The notes under the pieces are model-generated. The model did not search any database, had not been told where the DNA came from, and worked only from the letters and a program-made list of their open reading frames with translations. Below are positions 24,254 through 33,867 of a DNA stretch of 64,000 bases, one piece after another. The first letter of the stretch is position 1. Each line of letters opens with the position of its first letter. Made by a program: the position numbers and the translations under genes. Source of the DNA: Kitasatospora phosalacinea (lineage in GTDB: Bacteria > Actinomycetota > Actinomycetes > Streptomycetales > Streptomycetaceae); the NCBI RefSeq assembly GCF_000716545.1, contig NZ_JNWZ01000032.1, forward strand, positions 1-64,000, written 5' to 3'.

Positions 24254-26041
24254 ATGACAGGCCGTAGGGCGGGGGCGTCGGGCGAGGACGCCGGCTGGTG
24301 GGAGAACCTCCCCCCGCAGGACGACACCTACCGGCAGGACGCCCCGCAGCGCGACGACATACCCGGGCCGACCGTTCCGCGCCGCCGCTCCGGCGGTCAC
24401 GACGCCGCTCCCGCCGGGGGACGCGCCGAGGCCCGCCGGGCCGCGCAGGGCCGGGGCGGCCGGCGTCCCGGGGCGGCGGACGCCGAGGCGCCGTCGGGGG
24501 GCGGCCGGGCCGAGGCCCGCCGGGCCGCGCAGGGGCGGCCGGCGCAGGGCCGCCGCAAGTCCCGCCGGACCAAGCGCATCGTGGTCTGGAGCCTGGTCGG
24601 CACCAGCGTCGCCGTGGTCGGCACCGGCGGTTTCCTCTACTGGCGGCTGAACGCCAACATCTCCTCCTGGGACAGCTCGGGCGTCAGCGAGAGCCGTCCG
24701 CCGGAGGCGCAGGCCGACGCCAACGGCAACAAGCCGATGAACATCCTGCTGATCGGCTCCGACTCGCGCGACGGCGCGAACAAGGACCTCGGCGGCGGGG
24801 AGGAGGGCGGCGCCCGCTCCGACACCACGATCCTGCTGCACGTCTACGCCGACCACAAGCACGCGGTGGGCGTCTCGTTCCCCCGCGACGCGCTGGTCGA
24901 CATCCCCAAGTGCATCCTGCCGAACAAGACCTGGGCCAGCCCGCAGTCCAACGTCATGTTCAACAGCGCCTACTCGGTGGGCGACTTCAAGCAGGGCAAC
25001 CCGGCCTGCACCCAGAACACCGTGGAGCAGCTCACCGGGGTGCGGGTCGACCACACCATGGTGGTCAACTTCGAGGGCTTCTCCGCGATGACCAAGGCGG
25101 TCGACGGCGTCCAGGTCTGCCTGCCCAACGACATCTACGAGGGCGACCTCAACCCCAACCTGAACCACAAGGGCAAGCTGATCTACTCCAAGGGCGTCCA
25201 GAAGGTCGAGGGCCAGTCCGCGCTGGACTACGTCCGGCTGCGGCACGGCATCGGCGACGGCTCGGACGTCGGCCGGATGAAGCGCCAGCAGGCGTTCCTG
25301 GCCGCGCTGATCAAGCAGGTCAAGTCGGAGGGCATGAGCCCGACCACGCTGTACCCGCTGGCCGACGCCGCCACCAAGTCGCTGACCGTGGACGAGGACC
25401 TGAACAGCATCCAGAAGCTCACCGACCTGGCGATGACGCTCAAGGGCATCGACCTGCACGACATTAAGTTCATCACCACGCCCTGGCACTACGAGGGCAA
25501 GCGGATCGGCCTCAACCACCCCGAGTCCGACCAGCTGTGGGCCGCCCTGCGGGCCGACCGCACCCTCGACAACCAGGACGCCGGCGCCGTCGGCGCCTCC
25601 CCGGCCCCGGAGCAGAGCGAGAGCGCCGCGCCCGCCGGGTCGGCCGCCCCGCCGGCCGACGGCACCGGGGTGAAGGTCGCCGTCTACAACGGCACCACCA
25701 CGAGCGGGCTCGGCACCAAGGCCGCCGCGACGCTGAAGGGCGCCAACTACACCGTCACCTCGACGGGCAACGCGGCCAGCCGGAACTACACCACCACGGT
25801 GGTCCAGTACGGTTCGGCCGCCCAGAAGGCGCACGCTGAGTCCGTCGCCGCGCTGTTCCCCGGCGCGAAGGTCGAGGCGGGCGGCGGCGCGGGCGTCACG
25901 CTGATCCTCGGCAAGGACTACGCGGCGGGCGGCGGCGGCGCGGCTCCCGCCACCACCGACCCGGGCCCGGTCTCCTCCGACGTGGCCAAGGAGGCCCGCT
26001 CCGCGGACCAGGACGCCTGTTCCGACCTCAGCTTCGGCTGA
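24254..26041 (+). CDS. LytR-CpsA-Psr (LCP) family cell-wall ligase
   Basis: The 595-residue product has a long basic cytoplasmic tail in which GGRAEARRAAQGR occurs twice (55-67 and 83-95), one membrane span (about 108-130) and an extracellular LCP domain (about 160-350: NILLIGSDSRDG, SDTTILLHVY, SFPRDALVDIP). The C-terminal LytR_C domain (about 470-560) opens VKVAVYNGTTTSGLG. LCP proteins transfer glycopolymers from lipid carriers to peptidoglycan on the outer face of the membrane; the arginine and aspartate residues for pyrophosphate handling are present. It is a single-gene unit. Confidence 0.92.
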   Translation: MTGRRAGASGEDAGWWENLPPQDDTYRQDAPQRDDIPGPTVPRRRSGGHDAAPAGGRAEARRAAQGRGGRRPGAADAEAPSGGGRAEARRAAQGRPAQGRRKSRRTKRIVVWSLVGTSVAVVGTGGFLYWRLNANISSWDSSGVSESRPPEAQADANGNKPMNILLIGSDSRDGANKDLGGGEEGGARSDTTILLHVYADHKHAVGVSFPRDALVDIPKCILPNKTWASPQSNVMFNSAYSVGDFKQGNPACTQNTVEQLTGVRVDHTMVVNFEGFSAMTKAVDGVQVCLPNDIYEGDLNPNLNHKGKLIYSKGVQKVEGQSALDYVRLRHGIGDGSDVGRMKRQQAFLAALIKQVKSEGMSPTTLYPLADAATKSLTVDEDLNSIQKLTDLAMTLKGIDLHDIKFITTPWHYEGKRIGLNHPESDQLWAALRADRTLDNQDAGAVGASPAPEQSESAAPAGSAAPPADGTGVKVAVYNGTTTSGLGTKAAATLKGANYTVTSTGNAASRNYTTTVVQYGSAAQKAHAESVAALFPGAKVEAGGGAGVTLILGKDYAAGGGGAAPATTDPGPVSSDVAKEARSADQDACSDLSFG

Positions 26042-26061
26042 CAACCGGCCCGGGCCCGGCC

Positions 26062-26099
26062 GGACCACCCGCCCGTCCACCCGGACCGGCGGGCGGTCC
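26062..26099. terminator. Hairpin between convergent LCP and HAD genes
   Basis: A 12-base stem with one mismatch (26062-26073 with 26088-26099) and a 14-base loop lies in the 89 bases between the two stops. The flanking bases are GC repeats, so alternative pairings exist. Confidence 0.6.
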
Positions 26100-26130
26100 G
26101 GGCAGCCCGGCGGTCCGGCGGTCCGGCGGT

Positions 26131-26946
26131 TCAGCGCAGTCCGAACACCCGGTCCAGCACGACGGCGACGCCGTCCTCGTCGTTGCCGACCGTCACCTCG
26201 TCGGCCACCGCCCGCAGCTGCTCGTGCGCGTTGCCCATCGCGACGCCGTACCCGGCCCAGTGGAACATCGGCACGTCGTTGGGCATGTCGCCGAAGGCGA
26301 TGGTCTCGGCGGCGGTGACGCCCAGCCGGCGGGCGGCCAGCGACAGGCCGGTGGCCTTGGTCAGGCCGAGCGGCAGGAGTTCGACGATGCCCTCGCCGGC
26401 CATCGTGATGCCGACCAGCTGGCCGGCCACCGACCAGGCGGCGTGGGCGAGTTGGTCGTCCGTCAGGTCGGGGTGCTGGATGTACAGCTTGCTGACGGGG
26501 GTGGCGAGCAGCTCGTCGGGGGAGACCGACCGCAGCGGCAGCTCGGCGCCGATCCGCAGCCGGTAGCCGGGCCCGGCGAGCACCTCGCCGTCCAGGCCGT
26601 CCTGGTTGGCGGCGACGGCCAGCGGGCCGACCTCGGCCTCGATCTTGGCGAGGGCGACGGCGGCCAGCTGCCGGTCCAGGGTGACGGAGGTGAGCAGCTT
26701 GTGCGCGCCCGCGTCGTAGACCTGGGCGCCCTGCCCGCAGACCGCTATCCCGGTGTACCCGATCTCGTCGAGCACCGGCCTGGTCCAGCCGGCCGAGCGG
26801 CCGGTGACGATGATGTGCTTCGCCCCGAGCGCGGTGACCGCGCCCAGGGCCTCGCGGGTGCGGGCGGAGACGATCTCGGCGCTGGTGAGCAGCGTCCCGT
26901 CGAGGTCGGTGGCGACCAGCCGGTAGGGCAGGGGGGCGGTGCTCAT
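26131..26946 (-). CDS. HAD-superfamily phosphatase of the Cof type
   Basis: The 271-residue enzyme has the HAD motifs DLDGTLLTS (nucleophile Asp about 14), VTGRS (motif II, about 48), the Lys of GLTKATGLSL (about 196) and GDMPNDVPMF (motif IV, about 220). The Cof-type C2 cap lies between motifs II and III. Such enzymes hydrolyse sugar phosphates, nucleotides or flavin phosphates in the cytosol. It starts 30 bases after the serS stop, so the two genes form an operon; the pairing is one I recall from other streptomycetes. Confidence 0.88.
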   Translation of the reverse strand: MSTAPLPYRLVATDLDGTLLTSAEIVSARTREALGAVTALGAKHIIVTGRSAGWTRPVLDEIGYTGIAVCGQGAQVYDAGAHKLLTSVTLDRQLAAVALAKIEAEVGPLAVAANQDGLDGEVLAGPGYRLRIGAELPLRSVSPDELLATPVSKLYIQHPDLTDDQLAHAAWSVAGQLVGITMAGEGIVELLPLGLTKATGLSLAARRLGVTAAETIAFGDMPNDVPMFHWAGYGVAMGNAHEQLRAVADEVTVGNDEDGVAVVLDRVFGLR

Positions 26947-26976
26947 GGCGCGGAGTGCTCCTGGACGAAGGGGGGG

Positions 26977-28254
26977 TTACTTGGCGACGGGCTCCAGCAC
27001 GGCCTTCCCGCCGAGGAAGGGCCGCAGCGCCTCGGGCAGGACCACCGAGCCGTCGGCCCGCTGGTGGTTCTCCAGCAGCGCGACGATCACCCGGGGGACG
27101 GCGACCAGGGTGCCGTTGAGGGTGGCCAGCGGGCGGACGCCCTCGGCGTCGCGCATCCGGATGGAGAGCCGGCGGGCCTGGTACTCGGTGGTGTTGGAGG
27201 TGGAGGTGACCTCGCGGTACTTGCCCTGGGTCGGCACCCACGCCTCGATGTCGAACTTGCGGGCGGCCGAGGCGCCGAGGTCGCCGGAGGCGACGTCGAT
27301 CACCCGGTAGGGCAGCTCCAGCGCGTTCAGGAAGTCCTTCTCCCACTGGAGCAGGCGGCGGTGCTCGGCCTCGGCGTCCTCGGGGGCGGTGAAGACGAAC
27401 ATCTCCACCTTCTCGAACTGGTGCACCCGGATGATGCCGCGGGTGTCCTTGCCGTAGGTGCCGGCCTCGCGGCGGAAGCAGGAGGAGAAGCCGGCGTACC
27501 GCAGCGGGAGCCGCTCGGCGTCCAGGATCTCGTCCATGTGGTAGGCGGCGAGCGGGACTTCGCTGGTGCCGACCAGGTAGCGGTCGTCGTCCGCGAGGTA
27601 GTACACGTTCTCGGCGGCCTGGCCGAGGAAGCCGGTGCCGTCCATCGCGGCGGGGCGCACCAGCGCCGGGGTGATCATCGGGGTGAAGCCGGCCGCGGAG
27701 GCCTGCGCCATCGCCATGTTGACCAGGGCCAGCTCCAGCAGCGCGCCGGGGCCGGTCAGGTAGTAGGAGCGGGCGCCGGCCACCTTGGCGCCGCGCTCGG
27801 TGTCGATCGCGCCGAGCAGCTGGCCCAGTTCGACGTGGTCGCGGGGCTCGAAGCCCTCGGCGGCGAAGTCGCGCGGGGTGCCGATCTCCTCCAGCGTGAC
27901 GAAGTCCTCCTCGCCGCCGACCGGGGCGGCCGGGTCGATCAGGTTGGCCAGCGAGCGCTGCAGCCGCTCGGCCTCCTCCTTCGCCTCGCCCTGCGCGGCG
28001 TCGGCGGCCTTCACCTCGGCGGCCAGCTCCTTGGTGCGGGCCAGCAGGGCGGTCTTCTCCTCGCCCTTGGCGGCGGCCACCTGCTTGCCGAGCTGCTTCT
28101 GCTCGGCGCGCAGTTCGTCGAAGCGGGTGCCGGCCGCGCGGCGGCGTTCGTCGGCGGAGAGCAGGGCGTCGACCAGGTCGACGTCCTCACCACGGGAGCG
28201 CTGCGAGGTGCGCACTCGCTCGGGGTCGTCACGGAGCAGGCGGAGGTCGATCAC
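26977..28254 (-). CDS. serS: Seryl-tRNA synthetase
   Basis: The 425-residue enzyme charges tRNA-Ser with serine. The GTG at 28254 starts [20 protein letters not shown], the usual opening, with GGAG upstream. An N-terminal coiled-coil arm (about 30-105), which grips the tRNA long variable arm, precedes the class II core, including motif 2 [19 protein letters not shown] (about 260) and motif 3 near [18 protein letters not shown]. Length and motifs are standard. A HAD phosphatase gene follows in the operon. Confidence 0.97.
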   Translation of the reverse strand: MIDLRLLRDDPERVRTSQRSRGEDVDLVDALLSADERRRAAGTRFDELRAEQKQLGKQVAAAKGEEKTALLARTKELAAEVKAADAAQGEAKEEAERLQRSLANLIDPAAPVGGEEDFVTLEEIGTPRDFAAEGFEPRDHVELGQLLGAIDTERGAKVAGARSYYLTGPGALLELALVNMAMAQASAAGFTPMITPALVRPAAMDGTGFLGQAAENVYYLADDDRYLVGTSEVPLAAYHMDEILDAERLPLRYAGFSSCFRREAGTYGKDTRGIIRVHQFEKVEMFVFTAPEDAEAEHRRLLQWEKDFLNALELPYRVIDVASGDLGASAARKFDIEAWVPTQGKYREVTSTSNTTEYQARRLSIRMRDAEGVRPLATLNGTLVAVPRVIVALLENHQRADGSVVLPEALRPFLGGKAVLEPVAK

Positions 28255-28401
28255 GCGCTCCAGCCTACCGGTGGGCGGGGGCGGCTCCGGGACGCCGGTC
28301 GGCCGGGCGGCGGGTCGGTCCCTTTTGGGGTCGGCTGTCCGGGAATGTGGCATCCTGTGCCGCGCGGCCCGGGGAAGGTGCGGTGGAGAGCCGTTCCGGG
28401 G

Positions 28402-28773
28402 CTGGGGATAACTCGGCCCTTCCTGTGGATAACCCCGGTGGACGGGCTTCCGGGGGGCGGGTTATCCACAGGTTCGCGCCGGGGTCTGTGGACGGGGGGA
28501 GGCTAAAGGTCCGCAGGCGTCCGATCCGGGAATTCCAGGTTTCAAACCTCGATTCGGCCCCTCGGGTGAGGGAATTCGCTCGCTCGCCCAGGTGATTTGT
28601 CAGCGCGAGGGCGACTCTGGTCCGATAAGTCCATTCCGAGCCCCTAGCAGATGATCTGACCGGAGCTGTCGGTTTCTTTGCCGTTTTGTCGACTCCGACC
28701 GGGGCCTGTGGATAACTGCCCGTCAACTGGGGACGACCGGGCCTGTGGACACCGCCCGCCCGCCTGTGGATGA
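28402..28773. other. Cluster of DnaA-box-like sequences between serS and pheA
   Basis: Three perfect TTATCCACA boxes occur, two on the minus strand (28424-28432, 28707-28715) and one on the plus strand (28462-28470). Near matches lie at 28402-28410, 28487-28495, 28744-28752 and 28765-28773. The intergenic stretch of about 710 bases holds no supported gene and is less GC-rich in its middle part. There is no dnaA, dnaN or gyrB near it, so this is not oriC. It could titrate DnaA or link these genes to replication. Confidence 0.55.
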
Positions 28774-28913
28774 ACCGCCCCGCCCGCCGCCGCACCCGGC
28801 CCGGCCGACCGCGCCGCAGGTGAACGGGGCTGCGCCGGGCAGGTGACGTCCGGGCGTGTCGGAAATGAACGCGGCGGGACCGCGCGCGGCCCCGCCCCGA
28901 CCCGGACGCGTCC

Positions 28914-28957
28914 CCCGCCGGAGGGGCCCCGCGGGGCCCCGGAACGGCCCCGGCGGG
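28914..28957 (-). terminator. Possible terminator after pheA
   Basis: A GC hairpin with outer arms CCCGCCGG (28914-28921) and CCGGCGGG (28950-28957) encloses an 18-base palindrome at 28923-28940. It begins 10 bases beyond the pheA stop. No T run follows. Confidence 0.5.
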
Positions 28958-28966
28958 AACGGCCGG

Positions 28967-29902
28967 CTACAGCTCCCCGCGCCCGTCCAGGCAGCGCGAG
29001 AGCCAGTCCGAGGCGTTCGCGAAGTCCAGGTCGGAGGTGCCGTTGCGGAGCGGGGAGGCGGTGCCCTTGTCGGCCCGCGGGTAGGAGCCGAGGAAGCGCA
29101 CCTGCGGGCAGATCCGCTTCAGGCCCATCAGCGCCTCGCTGACCCGCCGCTCGCTGAGGTGCCCCTCGCAGTCGATCAGGAAGCAGTAGTTGCCCATGCC
29201 CTCGCCGGTCGGCCGGGACTCGATCCGCATCAGGTTGATCCCGCGCACCGCGAACTCCTGCAGCAGCTCCAGCAGCGCGCCCGGGTGGTCCTCCGGCAGC
29301 CACACCACCATCGAGGTCTTGTCCCAGCCGGTCGCCGAGGACACCCGCCCCGGCCGGCCCGCCAGCACGAACCGGGTGGTCGGCGACGCCACGTCGTGGA
29401 TCTCGTCCGACAGCACCTCCAGGCCGTACAGCTCGGCGGCGAACGCCCCCGCGACCGCCGCGTCGTAGCGGCCCTCCTGGACCAGCCGGGCCGCCTCCGC
29501 GTTGGAGGCCGCCGACTCCCACTGCGCGTCGGGCAGGTGCGCGGCCAGCCAGTGCCGCACCTGCGGCTGCGCCACCGGGTGTCCGCTGACCGTCTTCACG
29601 TCGCCCAGGGCGGTGCCGGGGCGGACCATCACCGCGAACGAGATCGGCAGCAGCACCTCGCGGTAGATCATCAGCGGGCTGCCGTTGATCAGTTCGTCGC
29701 TGGTGGTGGTGACCGCGCCGTCCACCGAGTTCTCGATCGCCACCATCGCGCCCGCGGCCTCGCCGGCCCGCACCGCGTCCAGCGCCGCCGAGACCGAGGC
29801 CACCGGCGTCAGCTCCCGGGTCGCCGCCTCCGGCAGGGTGCGCAGCGCCGCCTCGGTGAAGGTGCCCGCAGGCCCGAGATAGGTGTAACGGGTCGCCGAC
29901 AT
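28967..29902 (-). CDS. pheA: Prephenate dehydratase
   Basis: The 311-residue enzyme turns prephenate into phenylpyruvate in phenylalanine synthesis. The ATG at 29902 is preceded by GGAGG; an earlier in-frame GTG has no such site. The catalytic domain (about 5-185) begins YTYLGPAGTFTEAAL and ends with the catalytic TRF motif in SPTTRFVLAGR. The C-terminal ACT domain (about 200-280) has the allosteric ESRP motif and SMVVWLPEDHPGALLELL. It is the monofunctional type without chorismate mutase, as normal in actinobacteria, and is feedback-controlled by phenylalanine through ACT. Confidence 0.96.
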   Translation of the reverse strand: MSATRYTYLGPAGTFTEAALRTLPEAATRELTPVASVSAALDAVRAGEAAGAMVAIENSVDGAVTTTSDELINGSPLMIYREVLLPISFAVMVRPGTALGDVKTVSGHPVAQPQVRHWLAAHLPDAQWESAASNAEAARLVQEGRYDAAVAGAFAAELYGLEVLSDEIHDVASPTTRFVLAGRPGRVSSATGWDKTSMVVWLPEDHPGALLELLQEFAVRGINLMRIESRPTGEGMGNYCFLIDCEGHLSERRVSEALMGLKRICPQVRFLGSYPRADKGTASPLRNGTSDLDFANASDWLSRCLDGRGEL

Positions 29903-30052
29903 GACCGCCTCCGAACTCACTGCGCCTACGCGTGGGCGCCACTGGCCCACCCCGTCACCATAGCCACTTTCCCCGCCCCACCCGGCCCCGTTCCGCTCCT
30001 CGGGCAGCAGACCGGGGCGGCCGGCCGGCCGTGCGGGCGCCCGGCCCCCTCC

Positions 30053-31291
30053 CTAACCCTCCAGCAGCTGCTGTCCCACGTACCCGCCCTCGGGGGCGCC
30101 CGGCACCACCGCGAACAGCGCGGACGCCTCGTGCCGCAGGTACCGGGAGAGGCCGTCGCCGCGCGACAGCCGCTGCTGCACCGGCACGAAGCCGCGGGCC
30201 GGGTCGGCCTGGTACGCGGCGAACAGCAGGCCCGCGTCGGGGGAGCCGTCGGGCAGCAGGCCGTCGTGGAAGGAGAAGCCGCGCCGCAGCATCGCCGCCC
30301 CGCCGTTGGAGGCCGGCGCGGCCAGGCGGACGTGCGCGTCGGGGGCGATCGCCAGGGTGCCGTCCTCGTGGGTGGCGGCCAGGTCGACGGGGGTGCGCTC
30401 GACCGCGTCCGGCCCGCCGGACAGCGGGGCGCCGTCGCTCTTGCGGCGGCCGACGATCCGTTCCTGCCGGTCCGGCGGCAGGGTGTCCCAGCCCTCCAGC
30501 AGCATCCGGATCCGGCGCAGCACGACGTAGCTGCCGCCGTTCATCCAGTCCGGGCCGGTGGCGAACACGGTGGCGGCGAAGCCCTCGTCCTGCGGGCGCG
30601 GGTTGTTGGTGCCGTCGACCTGGCCCATCAGGTTGCGGCCGGTCATCGGGTGCGGCGTCGCGCCGGGGGTCCGGGCGAAGCCGGACATCAGCCAGCGCGG
30701 CGCGGCCAGCCCGGTGGCCAGCCGCATCAGCACCCGCAGCGCGTGCACCGCGACCAGGGTGTCGTCCGCGCCGACCTGCACCCACAGGTCGCCGTCGGAG
30801 CGGGCCGGGTCGAGGGCGTCGCCGGGGAAGGCGGGCAGCGCGGCCAGCGCCGCGGGGCGGCGGTCGGCCAGACCGGCCCTGTCGAACAGGGTGGCGCCGA
30901 AGCCGAAGGTGACGGTCAGCGAGCTGGGCCCGGCGTCCAGCGCGATCTGGTTCTCGCCCTCGGCGGCGGGTTCGCCCGCGGCCATCCGGGCGGCCGCCGC
31001 CGACCAGCCGCGCAGCAGCGCGACCAGCCCGTCCCGCCGGGTGCTGGCCAGCAGGTCGAAGGCCGCCCACTCGACCCGGGCCTGGGCGGGCTCGACGATC
31101 CCGCCCTGCCGGGCCCCGTGGAACGGCACCCGGGCACCGCCCAGCGTCGTCCCGGCGGCCGGGGCGTGCGCGGAGGCCCGCCCGCCCCACACCCCGCCGG
31201 CCGCCCCCACCGCGAGCCCGGCCCCGGCCCCGCCGAGCACCGCCCGCCGGGACAGCCCCGGCGCGGCCCGCCCCCGCCCGTCGGCGCTCAC
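30053..31291 (-). CDS. dtpA: Tat-exported dye-decolorising heme peroxidase (DtpA/EfeB type)
   Basis: The 412-residue protein starts at GTG 31291, overlapping the CopCD stop (GTGA). A twin-arginine signal (SRRAVLGGAGAGLAVGAAGG, about 15-34) directs folded export. The DyP motif GQVDGTNNPRP carries the distal aspartate, and HVRLAAP with MLRRGFSFHDG forms the heme pocket including the distal arginine. In S. lividans the equivalent protein works with Sco and PCuAC proteins in copper-dependent maturation of the GlxA oxidase for hyphal-tip glycan deposition. The gene order here supports that role. Confidence 0.88.
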   Translation of the reverse strand: MSADGRGRAAPGLSRRAVLGGAGAGLAVGAAGGVWGGRASAHAPAAGTTLGGARVPFHGARQGGIVEPAQARVEWAAFDLLASTRRDGLVALLRGWSAAAARMAAGEPAAEGENQIALDAGPSSLTVTFGFGATLFDRAGLADRRPAALAALPAFPGDALDPARSDGDLWVQVGADDTLVAVHALRVLMRLATGLAAPRWLMSGFARTPGATPHPMTGRNLMGQVDGTNNPRPQDEGFAATVFATGPDWMNGGSYVVLRRIRMLLEGWDTLPPDRQERIVGRRKSDGAPLSGGPDAVERTPVDLAATHEDGTLAIAPDAHVRLAAPASNGGAAMLRRGFSFHDGLLPDGSPDAGLLFAAYQADPARGFVPVQQRLSRGDGLSRYLRHEASALFAVVPGAPEGGYVGQQLLEG

Positions 31292-33360
31292 TGGCCGACC
31301 TTCAACTGCGCGGTGGCGGTGGCCTGGTCGATGTCGGAGGAGCGGACGGTCACCGAGACCACCCACACGCCGTTCAGCGGCAGCTGCGCGGTGCCGGTCC
31401 AGCTGCCGGTGCCCTGCGGCTGCAGGGTGACCGGGAGCGGGCCGAGGTCGCGGTCGGGGAGGGTGAAGGCCAGCTCCAGCTCCGGCACCTCGGTGGGCTG
31501 CCCGGCGGAGTCGGTGAGCTTCAGGGTGACGGCGTTGGGGCCGGTGGCGACCGGGTTCACGGTGACCGTCGCGCTGCCCTTGGCGTTGGCGGTGCGGCCG
31601 CCGGTGTCGTACGGGAGCCTCAGCTCCTCGGTCCTCCCCGGCACCGCCGAGGCCCCGGCGCTCGCGCCCGCGCCCGCGCCGGCCGTCGCGGGCGCGTCGG
31701 CGACGGCCCGGGCGACGCGTCCGGGCGGGGAGTTGGTGAGCATGGTGGTGACCACCAGCACCAGCACCGCCACCGCGGTCTCCACCACCACGCTGCGCCG
31801 CAGCCCGGCCCGGGCGGGGGAGCCGGCGGCGGCCCGCTCGCCCCGGGCGCGGTCGCGCAGCGCCCGCTGCCGGGCCAGCTGGGCGGCCCGCTCCGGGTCA
31901 CCGCCCCCGGCCGGGGCGTCCGCCGCCGTCGCGTCCGCCGCCGCCGTGGCACCCACCGCCGCGACGCCCGCGGTGGCCCCGGCGGTCTCGGTGTCCGCGG
32001 TGGCCCCGGCGGCCGCCGCCGTCGTCTCGTCGGCGCCGCGCAGCCGGGCCGTCCAGGCGCGGGAGATCCAGGCGACGCCGAGCATCGCCGCCACGCAGCC
32101 GACCTTGATCAGCAGCAGCCGCCCGTACTCGGTGTCGACCAGCGCGCCCCAGGAACCGAGGCCGCGCCAGGACTGGTAGACGCCGGTCACCACGAGCACC
32201 GCGACCAGCCGGAACGCCAGCTTGGAGAAGCGGTCGACGGCGGCGGCGGGCAGGCCGTGGCGCAGGCCGACGGCGAGGGCGGCCAGGCCGCCGAGCCAAC
32301 CGGCCATCGCGAGCAGGTGCAGGGCGGCCAGCGGCAGCGCCAGCGCGACCTGGATGCCGACCGAGGAGTGGTCGGCGCCGACCCAGGTCGCGGACAGCGC
32401 GAGCGCCAGGGCGAGCCCGGCCAGGCCCAGGCCGAGCCGGGTGTCGCGCTGCGGGCGCTCGGCGGCGGCCCGCTCCAGCCGGCGCAGCTCCGCCTCCTCC
32501 TCGTCCTCGGGGTCCTCGGGCTCTTCGGGTTCCGCCTCGGGCCCGGCTGGGACGGCCTTGGGCTGCTGCATCCCCAACTGGCCGACCAGCAGCGACAGGA
32601 AGACGCCGGCGGCGGCGAGCAGCAGCAGCCGGGCGGCCAGCGCGGTGCCGATCCGCTCGTCCAGGGTGGCGCGCACCAGCGACAGGTCGAAGGACTGCCC
32701 GAGGCCGGTGCCGCGCTCGTACGGGCCGCGCAGCATCAGCACCGCGACGGTGGACAGCAGCAGCGCGACCCAGCCGGTCATCAGCAGCCGCTGCACGCCG
32801 CGCACGGACGCGCCGCGCGGCCACACCACGACCACGAACGCGGCGGCGCCGGCCAGCAGCGCGAACGCGAGGTAGGCGACGGTGCGGGCGGTGCCGTAGG
32901 CGAAGGCGACCGCGCCCCCGGCCTCGGCGTCCTGCACGGCGGCGGCGTCGACCGAGGTGTCGGAGGGGGCGCCGACGGAGAAGGTGAAGGCGCCGCCGAC
33001 GGGGTGGGAGTCCTCCGAGACGGCCCGCCAGGCCACCGTGTAGGTGCCGTTGGCGAGGTTCGCCCGCAGCGCCACCCGGGCGGTGGCGGCCCTGCCGTCG
33101 ACGTGCTCGGGCTTGCCGTCGTCGACCGCGTTGCCCTGCGGGTCGAGCACCCGCACCGAGTCCGCGGCCAGCGACACGCCCTCGCTGAAGGTCAGCGTGA
33201 CCGCGGCGGGCGCGGTCGCCACCACCGAGCCCCGCGCCGGGTCGGTGCCCTCCAGGGTGGCGTGCGCGGACGCCGCCGTCGCCCCGCCGAGCACCAGCCC
33301 GAGCGCCGCCACCAGCACCGCCAGCAGCGCGCCCAGCCGCCGCCTCGCCCCTGTCACCAC
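31288..33360 (-). CDS. CopC-CopD fusion copper-transport protein
   Basis: The GTG at 33360 is favoured because GAGAGG lies 7 bases upstream; an ATG at 33384 is also in frame. A signal peptide ends at ASA, leaving a mature N-terminal His (HATLEGTDPARG), the copper ligand of CopC. The CopC domain (about 35-130) includes EDSHPVGGAF; a CopD domain with eight or so spans follows (about 145-440), and a soluble extracellular tail with a YtkA-like fold ends the protein. An Ala/Thr-rich cytoplasmic stretch and Glu-rich loop interrupt it. It should move copper between outside and membrane. Confidence 0.9.
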   Translation of the reverse strand: MVTGARRRLGALLAVLVAALGLVLGGATAASAHATLEGTDPARGSVVATAPAAVTLTFSEGVSLAADSVRVLDPQGNAVDDGKPEHVDGRAATARVALRANLANGTYTVAWRAVSEDSHPVGGAFTFSVGAPSDTSVDAAAVQDAEAGGAVAFAYGTARTVAYLAFALLAGAAAFVVVVWPRGASVRGVQRLLMTGWVALLLSTVAVLMLRGPYERGTGLGQSFDLSLVRATLDERIGTALAARLLLLAAAGVFLSLLVGQLGMQQPKAVPAGPEAEPEEPEDPEDEEEAELRRLERAAAERPQRDTRLGLGLAGLALALALSATWVGADHSSVGIQVALALPLAALHLLAMAGWLGGLAALAVGLRHGLPAAAVDRFSKLAFRLVAVLVVTGVYQSWRGLGSWGALVDTEYGRLLLIKVGCVAAMLGVAWISRAWTARLRGADETTAAAAGATADTETAGATAGVAAVGATAAADATAADAPAGGGDPERAAQLARQRALRDRARGERAAAGSPARAGLRRSVVVETAVAVLVLVVTTMLTNSPPGRVARAVADAPATAGAGAGASAGASAVPGRTEELRLPYDTGGRTANAKGSATVTVNPVATGPNAVTLKLTDSAGQPTEVPELELAFTLPDRDLGPLPVTLQPQGTGSWTGTAQLPLNGVWVVSVTVRSSDIDQATATAQLKVGQ

Positions 33361-33390
33361 GTGCGTGCCTCTCCTCGTCGCCATCGCCGA

Positions 33391-33867
33391 TCAGCTACCC
33401 GGACGGTACGTCAGCGGCTTCACCGGGACCTTGACCACGACCGTGCCCGCCTTGGCGAACCGCAGGTCCAGCTCCAGCTCGTCGCCCAGCACCGGCTGCC
33501 TCGCCCAGTCCATGATCATCAGGTGCGCGCCGCCGCGGGACAGGTCGAGCGTGCCGCCGGCCGGCACGTCCATCGCGCCGACCGGCTCCATCGAGGTGTC
33601 GGTCGAGCGGTGCATGGTCACCGACCCGGCGGCCGGGCTGCTCACGCTGACCAGGGTGTCCGCGCCGCCGGAGTTGCGGACCGTCAGGTAGCCCGCGCCC
33701 ATCCCGCCGGGCGTGGCGGGCAGCGGTATGTACGGGTCGGCGACGGTCAGCCTCGGCGCGCCGTCCGGGCTCCCGTCGGACCGGGCCACCGCGACCGCGC
33801 CCACCGCCAGGGCGGCCGCCAGGCCCGCCCCGAGCAGCGCGGAGCGCCGGAACGACCGGCTGTTCAC
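33391..33867 (-). CDS. PCuAC-type periplasmic copper chaperone (ECuC-like)
   Basis: The 158-residue product has an N-terminal signal or anchor (about 8-28) and the PCuAC copper motif: His-Met at VTMHRSTDTSMEP (about 82-94), followed by a second pair in GGAHLMIMDW (about 112-119). This is the H(M)x10Mx21HxM arrangement that binds Cu(I). It delivers copper outside the cell, probably to Sco or the peroxidase/oxidase partners. The ATG overlaps the Sco gene stop by four bases, so the products are coordinated. Confidence 0.9.
   Translation of the reverse strand: MNSRSFRRSALLGAGLAAALAVGAVAVARSDGSPDGAPRLTVADPYIPLPATPGGMGAGYLTVRNSGGADTLVSVSSPAAGSVTMHRSTDTSMEPVGAMDVPAGGTLDLSRGGAHLMIMDWARQPVLGDELELDLRFAKAGTVVVKVPVKPLTYRPGS

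Noticed and set aside
23396..27346. Very long minus-strand frame (over 1300 codons) opposite the LCP and HAD genes
   Set aside because: It is antisense to genes with clear domains, has biased composition and lacks any domain or ribosome-binding site; such frames are common in very GC-rich DNA.
28402..28773. DnaA-box cluster as the chromosome origin
   Set aside because: No dnaA, dnaN, recF or gyrB genes lie nearby, and the boxes are too few for a Streptomyces oriC.
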